From Paenibacillus plantarum (GTDB taxonomy: Bacteria; Bacillota; Bacilli; Paenibacillales; NBRC-103111), in the NCBI RefSeq assembly GCF_013141695.1, contig NZ_WHNY01000093.1:186001-250000 (forward strand): a stretch of DNA of 64,000 nt. The letters are read 5' to 3'. The notes below the pieces were generated by a model that saw only the letters and a program-made list of their open reading frames with translations, searched no databases and was not told the origin of the DNA. This document shows positions 8,723-17,571 of the stretch, piece after piece (the stretch's first letter is position 1; each line of letters starts with the position of its first letter). The position numbers were made by a program, and so were the translations under genes.

Positions 8723-9751
8723 GTGAAAAAAGTAGGTTGGATCATGAGTTTGGTGTTAGTCGTACCCTTGGTTTTGTCTGCTTGCGGCCAAAGTAAAGAA
8801 ACCGCTTCAAGCGCTGTCAGTACGACAGTGAAAATTGGTATTTTGAAAAATGTCACCCATGCTCCCGGATTTATCGCTTTGCAAAACAACTATTTCCAGG
8901 ACGCTTTTGGTAAAAATGCCAAGATTGACGTCACGGCTTTTGACAATGGAGCGGACTTCGCAACAGCGATTGCCACGGACCAAATTGATATTGGCTACGT
9001 GGGGCCAGGTCCAGTCATCAATCAATATTTGAAAAGTAAAAATATCAGGGTCATTGCTGGCGCGAATAACGGCGGCGCAGTATTAGTTGCACGCAAGGAT
9101 GCAGGCATCAACTCCGTGAAGGATCTCGTCGGCAAAACAGTAGCTGTTGCTGCCAAAGGAGGCACGCCGGATCTGTCCCTTCGCTTGCTGCTCAAACAAG
9201 AAGGGTTGAAAGTATCGACGGATACTTCCGGTGTACAAATCGTTACACGTGCCCCGGCTGATACGTTAGTGGCGATGCGCCAGAAAGAAGTAGATGCCAC
9301 TTTAATTGCAGAGCCGTGGGGTACACAGATGATCCAAGAGGGTTCCGGTACGATTTTAGTGGATTGGAATAAAATCCCGCCAAAAGACGGGAACTATCCG
9401 TTAACGATTCTCGTAGCCAGCGATACGTTTTTGAAGGATCACCGTGATTTGGCCAAAAAAGCGGTAAAAGCCAACAAACAAGCGATCGATTTCATTCAGC
9501 AAAACCCGAACAAAGCCTATGATTTGATTAGCGATGAATTGAAGCAATTAACCGGCAAAGGGATGGAACCCGCGCTTATCAAAGCAGCCATCGACCATTT
9601 GAAATTAACCGAAGATATCACGCTAGAGGATATTAACGAGCAGGCTAAAGCCTCATTTGATGCAGGGTATTTAAAAGTGAAAGCGGAAGAGTTGGATTTC
9701 AGCAAATTCTTAGATTTATCGCTTTTAAATGAAACGAAGAAAGAAAAATAA
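8723..9751 (+). CDS. ABC transporter substrate-binding lipoprotein, SsuA/NrtA type
   Basis: 342 residues, GTG start with RBS AAGGGGGAA. The signal peptide ends in lipobox VLSAC (Cys about 20). The body matches NMT1/SsuA-like binding proteins: VKIGILKNVTHAPGFIALQNNYF, a short run naming ATDQIDIGYVGPGP, then GKTVAVAAKGGTPDLSLRLLLK and VDATLIAEPWGTQM. These proteins bind small anions such as nitrate, alkyl sulfonates or taurine. The ligand is not determinable here. The following hydrolase gene may act on the imported compound or a product. Confidence 0.88.
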   Translation: MKKVGWIMSLVLVVPLVLSACGQSKETASSAVSTTVKIGILKNVTHAPGFIALQNNYFQDAFGKNAKIDVTAFDNGADFATAIATDQIDIGYVGPGPVINQYLKSKNIRVIAGANNGGAVLVARKDAGINSVKDLVGKTVAVAAKGGTPDLSLRLLLKQEGLKVSTDTSGVQIVTRAPADTLVAMRQKEVDATLIAEPWGTQMIQEGSGTILVDWNKIPPKDGNYPLTILVASDTFLKDHRDLAKKAVKANKQAIDFIQQNPNKAYDLISDELKQLTGKGMEPALIKAAIDHLKLTEDITLEDINEQAKASFDAGYLKVKAEELDFSKFLDLSLLNETKKEK

Positions 9752-9778
9752 CCTGATGTGACCGAGGAGGCCATTCAT

Positions 9779-10699
9779 TTGTATATACAACCACAAGAAA
9801 ATCTATTGCCAGAGCATCATGAGCACATCAAGGTCGTCATTCTTGGCACTGGCACACCGAGAGCCTTCTATGGCAGGGCGAAGGCAGGCGTCGTGATTCT
9901 CGCAGGCGATAAAGCCTTTCTATTCGATTGCGGAGGTGCGACCGTTGACCAGCTAATTAAGGCAGGTGTTATGCCGCAGCGGATTTCGGATGTCTTTTTC
10001 ACGCATCATCATAGTGATCATAATTCCGGTTTTTTCGATGTCTTCATTACGAGCTGGCGGACACATGTGATCGCGGATCGGGTTTTTGAGGGGCGGAAAG
10101 GTCCAATGAATGTCTACGGACCTACCACGACGAAGGAGATTATCGGTAAAATGAGGGCGTCTTTCGACTTCGACGTGAATCTCCGTGTGAACTATAACTT
10201 CTCCGCGGGTGAAGGGGCGGACATTCGTTATTTTGAAAGCAACGATGGTGTTGTTTACGATCTGGGTGGTGTTAAAATCACCGCTTTCGAAGTCGATCAT
10301 AAACCTGTTGATCCTGCAATTGCCTACAAATTCGAATACAACGGCAAGTCGGTTGTCATTTCGGGGGATACCATTCCGGTTGACAATATGATCACACATA
10401 GTAGAGGTGTGGATTTACTAGTACACGAATCTTATAACAAAGCGTGGCTAGACGCGCTGATCGCCAAATTCCCTGAGCAGACCATTGGTCTGTCCAATCC
10501 GGCAAAGTATCATTCTACGACGCTGGAAGTGGCCGAAATCGCCCGAGAAGCAGGCGTAGCGCATCTAGTACTTACCCACCACATTCCTGCACCTGCTGCC
10601 AATGAGGAGGCGGAGGCCGCCTATACAGAAGGCATGGGTGACATCTACGGGGGCCGAATCACGATGGCGAGGGATTTAATGGCATTTGATCTTTCCTAA
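9779..10699 (+). CDS. Metallo-beta-lactamase-fold hydrolase (RNase Z/AtsA-like)
   Basis: 306 residues. The zinc motif FFTHHHSDHNSGFFD (H-x-H-x-D-H) is near residue 80, with VVISGDT near 200, HESY near 220 and the final LVLTHHIP near 272. The opening ILGTGTPRAF is typical of the branch holding tRNase Z and the AtsA-type arylsulfatases. Start: GTG 9758 lies upstream of the Shine-Dalgarno GAGGAGG, which is 8 bases before TTG 9779, so TTG is chosen. It closes the sulfonate/nitrate-type import operon. Hydrolysis of a sulfate or phosphate ester is an inference from context. Confidence 0.8.
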   Translation: MYIQPQENLLPEHHEHIKVVILGTGTPRAFYGRAKAGVVILAGDKAFLFDCGGATVDQLIKAGVMPQRISDVFFTHHHSDHNSGFFDVFITSWRTHVIADRVFEGRKGPMNVYGPTTTKEIIGKMRASFDFDVNLRVNYNFSAGEGADIRYFESNDGVVYDLGGVKITAFEVDHKPVDPAIAYKFEYNGKSVVISGDTIPVDNMITHSRGVDLLVHESYNKAWLDALIAKFPEQTIGLSNPAKYHSTTLEVAEIAREAGVAHLVLTHHIPAPAANEEAEAAYTEGMGDIYGGRITMARDLMAFDLS

Positions 10700-10702
10700 T
10701 GT

Positions 10703-10737
10703 AAAGCGGCCCTGAGTGATTAGCTCAGGGCCGCTTT
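10703..10737. terminator. Bidirectional terminator
   Basis: Perfect 14-bp stem (AAAGCGGCCCTGAG against CTCAGGGCCGCTTT) with a 7-base loop, between two convergent genes. Confidence 0.88.
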
Positions 10738-10748
10738 GTCTGCCACGC

Positions 10749-11420
10749 TTATTTCGCTGCTTTTTTCGCCCATTTGGCTTGCATAGCACTTTCAAGTTCC
10801 GTGTAAACCTGTTCGGTTGTCTTACCATCTGTGGAGATGCCTAATTTGGCTGCTTTCTTGTTCACAGCCTCTGATTTTTTCGCTTGTTTCGCTGCTTTCT
10901 TAGCTTCTTTGGCCGCTTTCAAAGCCGTGCGGATTTCCTTACCTGTTTTGCCATCCGTCGCGATACCCGCTTCGGTCGCTTTCGCTTGCAGCTTCGTTAC
11001 AGCAGCTGCTTTCAGCGATGCCTTGAGCTCTTTATTCGTCAATCCGTCAGTACTCACGCCCAGCTTAGTCGCTTTCGCCTGAAGTTTCACCGTCACTGCA
11101 GCTTGGATCTCCGTTTTGAGCTGCTCCGCTGTCTTGCCATCTGTAGAGATGCCCAATTTAGCCGCCGCTGCATTCAAACGCTCAGTATGTTTCGCCGTGC
11201 CAGCCGCCTTCAGCTCCGTCTTGATCTCCTTGTTCGTTTTTCCATCCGTCGCTATGCCATAAGCTTTCGCTTTCTCTTCTAATAGTTGCTTCATAGGATG
11301 AAACTTGCTTGTCGAAGTCGCTGTCGCATCTCCTTGTACATTCTCAGCGAAAGCTACCACCGGAACGGAACATACGATCGAACCTACCAACACTATTCCT
11401 GCTAACTTTTTCTTCAACAT
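10749..11420 (-). CDS. Secreted Ala/Lys-rich protein with five TDGKT repeats
   Basis: 223 residues. A signal peptide (KKKLAGIVLVGSIVCSVPVVAFA) ends near residue 25. The mature part holds five degenerate repeats centred on G(I/V)(A/S)TDG(K/L)T, each followed by xxE(I/L/V) and an Ala-rich helix, at about residues 55, 91, 122, 152 and 195. The last two are separated by a Lys/Ala-rich insertion. The pattern suggests a chain of short helix-turn units, strongly basic and exported. No catalytic motif is seen. The next genes upstream on the same strand are a two-component system, which may control an envelope function. Function unknown. Confidence 0.75.
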   Translation of the reverse strand: MLKKKLAGIVLVGSIVCSVPVVAFAENVQGDATATSTSKFHPMKQLLEEKAKAYGIATDGKTNKEIKTELKAAGTAKHTERLNAAAAKLGISTDGKTAEQLKTEIQAAVTVKLQAKATKLGVSTDGLTNKELKASLKAAAVTKLQAKATEAGIATDGKTGKEIRTALKAAKEAKKAAKQAKKSEAVNKKAAKLGISTDGKTTEQVYTELESAMQAKWAKKAAK

Positions 11421-11513
11421 GTGGAATCACTCCTCGATTCGTTTAATGGCTGTGTACCTTACGAACCCCATCTTATCCCATAGTTATGTCATAAGTTTGT
11501 CATGCACCTACAT

Positions 11514-12902
11514 TTATACAATTGGCAAAAAGATTTTGAACACCGTCCCAGCCCCCAGCTGCGACTCGACACGAATCGAACCGCCATGCGCTTCGATAAT
11601 GTGTTTACAAATCGTTAAACCCAGCCCTGCGCCAGCGCGATTGCGGCTTTCGTCCGCTTTGTAAAACCGATCAAATAGATACGGCAGCTTCTCCGGCGAG
11701 ATGCCCTGCCCATCATCCCATACCTCGATCCAACGCTCTTGCCTGACGGCTTTCACGCGGATCCCAACTTGCGAGCCTTCTGGAATGTGATTGATCGCAT
11801 TATCCAGCAAGTTGATGAATACCTGCCTAAGTCGATCCGCGTCAGCCTTGACGGTATATGGGGCCTCACTATCGGCGCTAAGCTCAATTCCTTTGCCCTT
11901 CGCCTTCATCTTCAGCTGTGTCACGACGAGTCCAATTAACTCTGGCAGATCAACGGATTGCATCGTCAACTTTACCTGCTTCTCCTCAAATGAAGAAAGC
12001 TCCAGTAGATCATCTACCAAATGGCTTAATCGTAATGTCTCCTGGAGGGAGATATGGATGAATTCCTTCGCATCTTCTGGCTCTACCACGCCATCGGTGA
12101 TGCCTTGCAGAGAAGCTCGAATCGTCGTCAGCGGGGTTCTTAGCTCGTGAGAAATTTCAGAAAGGAACCGCTTGCGGCCTTCTTCGACCTTCTGCAGCTT
12201 GCCGGCCATTCGGTTGAGTGAACCCGATAACGAGGCGATTTCATCTTTTCCGCGTACAGGCACTCTGCCGCTAAAATCCCCAAGTGCCAGCGCCTCCGCC
12301 GTCTTACTCATCTGCTGCAGAGGCTTCACAAAGTGCCGCGACACAAAGTAAAGAAGTGCAATAGCCAGCAGTGCAACTACGAGGGCAGATACATAAATAG
12401 CGCGATTAATCTCATTAATTGTACCTTGAATGTTTACGATAGGCGTATACAGAAAAATCGCCCCAACCACTCGGCTGTCCTGTAGGACAGGACGTCCGAC
12501 GATCAGCATTTTGACAGGGCTATTCTGTGCAAATGTACTCTTCACCGTCACCGGGTTACCGGCGAGCACCTTCTCCACCCAGCCCAGTCGGGCAGGAACT
12601 TCCCCTACAGCTTGGATTTTATCCAAGGTGGCTCTAGGGTGCTTGACCACCGATACTCGCACATTTGAGGTTTTCTCCATCGCATTAATTTGCTTGCGGA
12701 AATCCTTCTGAGCCGTCGAATTATCGAACAACTCCTTCGCTAGCTCCTCCACTTGCTCCACTTTTTCCAGTAAAAGCTTCTCGCTGCGGTCATACGTTTT
12801 CTGCTTCATCGTGTAACCAATTGCGCCCGAAATCGCTAGAATCGACACCACCGTAATGGCTATATATATAAATAACAGCTTGCGATAAAAGGAACTCAGC
12901 AT
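11514..12902 (-). CDS. HAMP-domain sensor histidine kinase
   Basis: 462 residues. Membrane helices at about 8-28 and 165-185 enclose an extracellular sensor region. HAMP (about 185-240) is followed by the H-box FLSEISHELRTPLTTIRA (phospho-acceptor His about 250), N-box NLLDNAINH, G1 WDDGQGIS, F-box and G2 GAGLGLTICKHI. All catalytic parts are present. Its ATG overlaps the response-regulator stop by 7 bases. The signal is unknown. Confidence 0.92.
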   Translation of the reverse strand: MLSSFYRKLLFIYIAITVVSILAISGAIGYTMKQKTYDRSEKLLLEKVEQVEELAKELFDNSTAQKDFRKQINAMEKTSNVRVSVVKHPRATLDKIQAVGEVPARLGWVEKVLAGNPVTVKSTFAQNSPVKMLIVGRPVLQDSRVVGAIFLYTPIVNIQGTINEINRAIYVSALVVALLAIALLYFVSRHFVKPLQQMSKTAEALALGDFSGRVPVRGKDEIASLSGSLNRMAGKLQKVEEGRKRFLSEISHELRTPLTTIRASLQGITDGVVEPEDAKEFIHISLQETLRLSHLVDDLLELSSFEEKQVKLTMQSVDLPELIGLVVTQLKMKAKGKGIELSADSEAPYTVKADADRLRQVFINLLDNAINHIPEGSQVGIRVKAVRQERWIEVWDDGQGISPEKLPYLFDRFYKADESRNRAGAGLGLTICKHIIEAHGGSIRVESQLGAGTVFKIFLPIV

Positions 12903-13591
12903 ACGCCAGGTCCCTCAAACTTATACCCCACACCCCAGACCGTGCGGATACTCCAGTCCTCTTTCCCTGCTGTAAGCTTCTGTCTTAATCGTTTGATATA
13001 TAAATCGACCACCCGGTCCTCACCTTCAAAATCCCACCCCCAGATCTTAGCGATCAGATCCTCGCGCGTGAACACTTGGTTCGGATTCCGAACGAAAAAC
13101 AGCAGCAGCTCATACTCTTTCTTCGGTAACGCCACAACCTGCCCATCAACGGTTACCTCATGACCTAGGCTATCAATACGTAAGCTGCCTACCTCATATA
13201 CGTTTGACGCAGGCGCAACTTGGGTGCGAAGCCCTGTCCGACGAAGGATTGTCGTTACCCGTGCGACCAGTTCATTCGGGTCAAAAGGTTTCACTAGATA
13301 GTCGTCGGCTCCCATCCGCAGGCCCTCCACGCGCTCATCCACGTGGCCTCGCGCCGTTAGCATCAGAATCGGCACATCGCTTTGTGCACGGACCATCTGA
13401 CAGACTGACCACCCGTCGCGCTTCGGCAGCATAATATCCAGCACGATGAAATCGGGCTGCAGCTCCTTGAACCGTGCGAGCGCCTGCTCGCCATCGTTCG
13501 CCGTTGCTACCTCGAAGCCGTTCTTCTCCAGATATAGCTTCGTTATTTTACATATATTCAGATCATCATCTACGACTAATACGGTTGTCAC
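12896..13591 (-). CDS. OmpR-family response regulator
   Basis: 231 residues. Receiver domain 1-115 has acidic pocket VVDDD, phospho-acceptor Asp52 (FIVLDIMLPKRDG), Thr in MLTARG and Lys in YLVKPF. The C-terminal winged helix (about 135-228) contains LTPKEYELL-like PKKEYELLLFFV and WGVGYKFE. GTG start. Partner of the kinase directly downstream. The ORF that could be the target is not defined. Confidence 0.92.
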   Translation of the reverse strand: MTTVLVVDDDLNICKITKLYLEKNGFEVATANDGEQALARFKELQPDFIVLDIMLPKRDGWSVCQMVRAQSDVPILMLTARGHVDERVEGLRMGADDYLVKPFDPNELVARVTTILRRTGLRTQVAPASNVYEVGSLRIDSLGHEVTVDGQVVALPKKEYELLLFFVRNPNQVFTREDLIAKIWGWDFEGEDRVVDLYIKRLRQKLTAGKEDWSIRTVWGVGYKFEGPGVC

Positions 13592-13679
13592 GCGCGGTCA
13601 CGCCCCCTAATTAAAACCATTCTCCTTTTATTTTACTGGATAATTGTGATGAAAAAATTTCTTTTTTAGCACATACAAA

Positions 13680-13722
13680 TAGAACAATCCTTCAGCTCCC
13701 TTAGGCTGCGAGATTGCTCTGT
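13680..13722 (-). terminator. Terminator of the histidine phosphatase gene
   Basis: Imperfect stem AGAACAATC/GATTGCTCT with inner CAGC/GCTG, between the phosphatase stop and the response-regulator start. Confidence 0.5.
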
Positions 13723-13745
13723 TTCATCGTTATATGTCGTTCAAT

Positions 13746-14324
13746 TTATTCACGGTGTTCCCAGAGTCTTGTCACTTCCTCTAATACGAGGTCATTAAAC
13801 TGCATTTTATAAATATCAGGTTTCACGGTTTGATTCAAGAAATCGAATCCATATGTGGCATCAAAATGATTCATCATTAATGTCATCACGTTACCATGAG
13901 TGCCAATGGCTATCTTCTTCCCTTTATTTTCTTCTAGGATATTTCTCAATACGACCACCGCTCTTTGCTGGCAGGCTCTGTTAGACTCTCCACCTGGATA
14001 GGCATAATCAAAGTCATCAAACATCCGTTTCATCTCAGACATGAACTTATCTTCAGGAATTGGATCATCTTCTCCAGAAAAATGTCTTTCCCGAAGATCC
14101 TCAACTATCTTAATCTCTTGTCCTAGTTCTTCAGCCAACCCTTCCAAGGTTAGAACGGCTCGCGCATAAGGGCTAGATATCAGCACGTTGATTCCTTTAT
14201 TTTTTAATACCCTTGTGATGTCTTCAGCATTTAATTTCCCTTTGAGGGTAAGCCCCCTGGTTCTTTCATTTCCTTCTGTATAGGGTGATTCCGCATGCCT
14301 AACCATGTAAATTGTCGTCTTCAT
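13746..14324 (-). CDS. Histidine phosphatase superfamily protein
   Basis: 192 residues. The catalytic motif is MVRHAES, an RHA form of the usual RHG, at about residue 10. Further conserved pieces are ISSPYARAVLT (second Arg), LRERHFSG (acid) and GTHGN near residue 143 (second His). Such proteins dephosphorylate sugars, nucleotides or other small esters. RBS AAGGAGG precedes the ATG. It is monocistronic between two terminators, and the substrate cannot be assigned. Confidence 0.85.
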   Translation of the reverse strand: MKTTIYMVRHAESPYTEGNERTRGLTLKGKLNAEDITRVLKNKGINVLISSPYARAVLTLEGLAEELGQEIKIVEDLRERHFSGEDDPIPEDKFMSEMKRMFDDFDYAYPGGESNRACQQRAVVVLRNILEENKGKKIAIGTHGNVMTLMMNHFDATYGFDFLNQTVKPDIYKMQFNDLVLEEVTRLWEHRE

Positions 14325-14462
14325 GTAACCCTCCTTGAATTAATTGAAAATATTTCCTTCTAGGTTAGGCATTCGAGAAACACGTTAGATCTCCTGCACT
14401 TCAATTGAAAACGGCTAATAGGCACCCTTTTTCGTTCGTTTATTGCCGGGCTTACATCCAAA

Positions 14463-14488
14463 AACCCCCTAGCATCCGCTAGGGGGTT
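14463..14488 (-). terminator. Terminator of glnS
   Basis: Perfect 11-bp stem (AACCCCCTAGC/GCTAGGGGGTT) with a 4-base loop, 24 bases past the glnS stop. The A-run on the plus strand before it gives a U-tract on the minus strand. Confidence 0.88.
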
Positions 14489-14511
14489 CGGTCTAACTTT
14501 ATATCTGTTCG

Positions 14512-16191
14512 TTACACCACGAACGAGCTTTTCAACGAAACGATCAAGTTGAACACCAGATGATCAGGTGTCGTGTACTTCGGATCCACGTTGAAGTAGC
14601 CGTGGCGGAAGAACTGGAATTTATCCTGTGGGCTCACGCTCTTCATGTTGTCTTCGACGAAACCTTGCACGATTTGCAAGGAATTCGGGTTCACTTTATC
14701 CATGAAGGATTTCTCTTCTTCCTCTTCCTCATCGTCCAAGATCAGTGGCTCGTACAGGCGGAATTCCGCTGGTACAGCGCTTTTCGCGTCCACCCAGTGG
14801 ATCGTGCCTTTGACTTTACGGCCGGTGAAGCCGCTGCCGCTCTTGGTCTCAACATCATAGGTGCAATGCAGCTCAACCACGTTGCCATCGGCATCCTTGA
14901 TGAAGTCGTTGCATTTGATGAAGTAGGCGTTTTTCAAACGCACTTCGTTGCCGGGAAATAACCGGAAATATTTGGCCGGTGGATTTTCCATGAAGTCATC
15001 TTGCTCGATGTAGATCTCGCGGGAGAATGGAATCATGCGATTGCCCATTTCCGGGTTCTCGGAGTTATTCTCCGCTTCCAGCATTTCCACGCCATCCTCG
15101 GGATAGTTGGTGATGACGACTTTGAGCGGATTCAGCACTCCCATCGTGCGCAGCGCCTTCAGCTTCAAATCCTCGCGGATGAAGTGATCCAGCATGCGAG
15201 TGTCAACAACACTGCCACCGCCGCCTTTCGATACACCAAGCTCACGAACAAAATTGCGAATCGACTCTGGCGTCAGGCCTCTACGGCGCAGACCTGATAT
15301 GGTCGGCATACGTGGATCGTCCCAACCGTCAACAGCTTTCTCGTCGACGAGTTGTTTCAGCTTTCTTTTGCTCGTCACAGTATTCATTAGGGAGATACGT
15401 GCAAATTCATATTGTCTCGGCACATTCGGCATCTCACACTCACGAATCACCCAGTCGTAGAACGGACGTTGATCCTCGAACTCACTTGAACAAAGCGAGT
15501 GTGTGACACCTTCAATCGCATCTTCCAGCGGGTGCGCGTACGTGTACATCGGATAGATGCACCACGCATCTCCTGTGTTATGGTGATGGGCGTGAAGAAT
15601 ACGGTAGATGACCGGGTCTCTCAGATTAATATTCGGCGCAGACATATCAATTTTGGCACGCAGCACACGCTCGCCGTCTTTGAACTCACCAGCACGCATA
15701 CGCTCAAATAGGGACAAATTCTCCTCTATCGTGCGTTCACGATATGGACTGTTTGTTCCGCCCTGCGTCAGTGTTCCACGCGTTTCACGGATTTCATCCG
15801 CAGATTGGTCGTCTACATAAGCCAGTCCTTTGCGAATTAAGACTAATGCTCGGCTATACATTTCTTCAAAATAGTCAGAAGCAAAGAATAGCCCGTCCCA
15901 TTTAAAGCCTAGCCACGCTACGTCTTCTTTAATGGACTCCACATATTCAACATCTTCCTTGACCGGATTCGTATCATCAAATCGAAGGTTCGTTAATCCA
16001 TTGAAATCATCCGCAATTTCAAAGTTCGTGCATATCGCCTTTGCATGTCCTATATGAAGGTAACCGTTCGGCTCCGGGGGAAATCGGGTCACGACCTGAC
16101 TGACTTTGCCTGATTTCAAATCTTCGTTTACAATGTTCTTAATGAAATTTGATATTGCGCTTACGTTAGCTTCAGCGTTTTTCGTTTCCAT
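14512..16191 (-). CDS. glnS: Glutamine--tRNA ligase
   Basis: Class I synthetase charging tRNA-Gln, 559 residues, the usual bacterial GlnRS length. The HIGH motif appears as YLHIGHAKAI after PPEPNG (about residue 45), and a KMSKS-type motif as TSKRKLKQL (about 275). LRFDDTNPVKED and GVTHSLCSSEFEDQRPFYDW are characteristic of GlnRS/GluRS, and the GlnRS-type C-terminal beta-barrel part follows with LFPGNEVRLKNAYFIKC. An acidic stretch DDEEEEEE is near residue 490. Most Bacilli lack GlnRS and use GatCAB transamidation, so the gene probably entered the lineage by transfer. It is monocistronic and divergent from the aminopeptidase gene. Confidence 0.95.
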   Translation of the reverse strand: METKNAEANVSAISNFIKNIVNEDLKSGKVSQVVTRFPPEPNGYLHIGHAKAICTNFEIADDFNGLTNLRFDDTNPVKEDVEYVESIKEDVAWLGFKWDGLFFASDYFEEMYSRALVLIRKGLAYVDDQSADEIRETRGTLTQGGTNSPYRERTIEENLSLFERMRAGEFKDGERVLRAKIDMSAPNINLRDPVIYRILHAHHHNTGDAWCIYPMYTYAHPLEDAIEGVTHSLCSSEFEDQRPFYDWVIRECEMPNVPRQYEFARISLMNTVTSKRKLKQLVDEKAVDGWDDPRMPTISGLRRRGLTPESIRNFVRELGVSKGGGGSVVDTRMLDHFIREDLKLKALRTMGVLNPLKVVITNYPEDGVEMLEAENNSENPEMGNRMIPFSREIYIEQDDFMENPPAKYFRLFPGNEVRLKNAYFIKCNDFIKDADGNVVELHCTYDVETKSGSGFTGRKVKGTIHWVDAKSAVPAEFRLYEPLILDDEEEEEEKSFMDKVNPNSLQIVQGFVEDNMKSVSPQDKFQFFRHGYFNVDPKYTTPDHLVFNLIVSLKSSFVV

Positions 16192-16275
16192 ATGTGCCCA
16201 GCCTTTCTCCCGCGGGTTAAAGTTTTATTAACTATCATACACTATATGGTACTCAAATATAAAGGAGACAAAGAG

Positions 16276-17505
16276 ATGGAATCATTCGAGCATTACTTAG
16301 ACCAATATGCAGAGCTTGCCATACGCGTCGGATTAAATGTACAAAAGGATCAAACCGTCGTCATCACGACGCCAATTGCTTGTGCGGATTTCGTCCGCAA
16401 GCTGACGAAGAAAGCTTATGAAGCAGGCGCTAAAGACGTTGTGATCGATTGGGATGACGATGAAGTGAAAGCGCTCCGCCTTAAGAACGCTTCCGAAGAC
16501 ACCCTGAAGACCTACCCCATGTGGCGGGCAACTGGCATGGAGGAAATGGCGAAGGACGGCGCTGCATTCCTGTCTATTTATGCGCCTAACTCGGACTTGT
16601 TCAAGGAAGTCGCCCCTGAGCGCGTCGCGATGTCCAGTAAAGCAGCAGCAACTGCACGTGCTGGCTTCCTTTCCTATATGCGCAACAACAAGGTCAACTG
16701 GTTGATGGTCTCTTATCCGACGGCAGAATGGTCAGCGAAGGTATTCCCGAATTTGAGCGAATCCGAGCGGATTACACAGCTGTGGGAGCAAATTTTCAAG
16801 CTGACACGTGTAGACAAAGCAGATCCTGTTGCGGCATGGAAAGAGCATATTGCTACATTGACCGCGAAGCAGAATATGCTGAACAACCAGAAGTTCAAGC
16901 AGCTTCATTTCCAATCACCAGGAACCGACTTATACATAGAACTAGCACCTAAGCATCAATGGGTGGCTGCAGGCAGTGAGACCGAGAGCGGCATTTTCTT
17001 CGTACCGAACATTCCGACGGAGGAAGTGTTCACGATGCCAGCCCGTAATGGTACGAACGGCACAGTGCGCAGCACGCTTCCGCTAAGCTACCAAGGCTCA
17101 TTGATTGATGGCTTCTCCCTAACCTTCAAGGATGGCCGCGTCGTCGAGGCAACCGCAGAAGTGGGGCAAGAAGTGTTGAACAACATGCTGAATATGGATG
17201 AAGGTGCTCGTTATTTGGGTGAAGTGGCACTCGTGCCCTATGACTCGCCTATCTCACAATCAGGCCTCATCTACTACAATACACTTTTCGATGAAAATGC
17301 TTCATGTCACGTCGCGCTCGGCAATTCCTACCCGTTCACGATTGAGGGTGGAACGACGATGAGTGCCGAGGAGCTTGAAGCAAATGGCTATAACAAAAGC
17401 TTAATCCACGTGGATTTCATGATTGGTTCAAAGGATATGGCGATTGACGGGATCTTGGCAGACGGCACGCGTGAGCCCATATTCCGCAATGGAAACTGGG
17501 CATAA
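16276..17505 (+). CDS. M29-family aminopeptidase (AmpS-like)
   Basis: 409 residues, the normal length for thermophilic-type metalloaminopeptidases of family M29. Motifs include NIPTEEVFTMP (Glu ligand), GEVALVP, TLFDENASCHVALG and SLIHVDFMIGSKDMAIDG (His and Asp ligands). Start: the frame is open to 16192, but Shine-Dalgarno AAAGGAG lies 8 bases before ATG 16276, and the protein then begins in register with the family. It removes N-terminal residues from peptides in the cytosol. It is followed by a strong terminator. Confidence 0.92.
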   Translation: MESFEHYLDQYAELAIRVGLNVQKDQTVVITTPIACADFVRKLTKKAYEAGAKDVVIDWDDDEVKALRLKNASEDTLKTYPMWRATGMEEMAKDGAAFLSIYAPNSDLFKEVAPERVAMSSKAAATARAGFLSYMRNNKVNWLMVSYPTAEWSAKVFPNLSESERITQLWEQIFKLTRVDKADPVAAWKEHIATLTAKQNMLNNQKFKQLHFQSPGTDLYIELAPKHQWVAAGSETESGIFFVPNIPTEEVFTMPARNGTNGTVRSTLPLSYQGSLIDGFSLTFKDGRVVEATAEVGQEVLNNMLNMDEGARYLGEVALVPYDSPISQSGLIYYNTLFDENASCHVALGNSYPFTIEGGTTMSAEELEANGYNKSLIHVDFMIGSKDMAIDGILADGTREPIFRNGNWA

Positions 17506-17518
17506 TCCCACATGAATG

Positions 17519-17564
17519 AAAGACCGCTCCTACATGGAAATATTTCCGTGTAAGAGCGGTCTTT
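17519..17564. terminator. Bidirectional terminator between convergent genes
   Basis: 11-bp stem AAAGACCGCTC/GAGCGGTCTTT with a second inner stem (TACATGGAAA with TTTCCGTGTA). Confidence 0.88.
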
Positions 17565-17571
17565 GTCGCAT

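Noticed and set aside
9953..10399. 148-codon ORF opposite the MBL hydrolase
   Set aside because: Antisense shadow of a gene with clear catalytic motifs.
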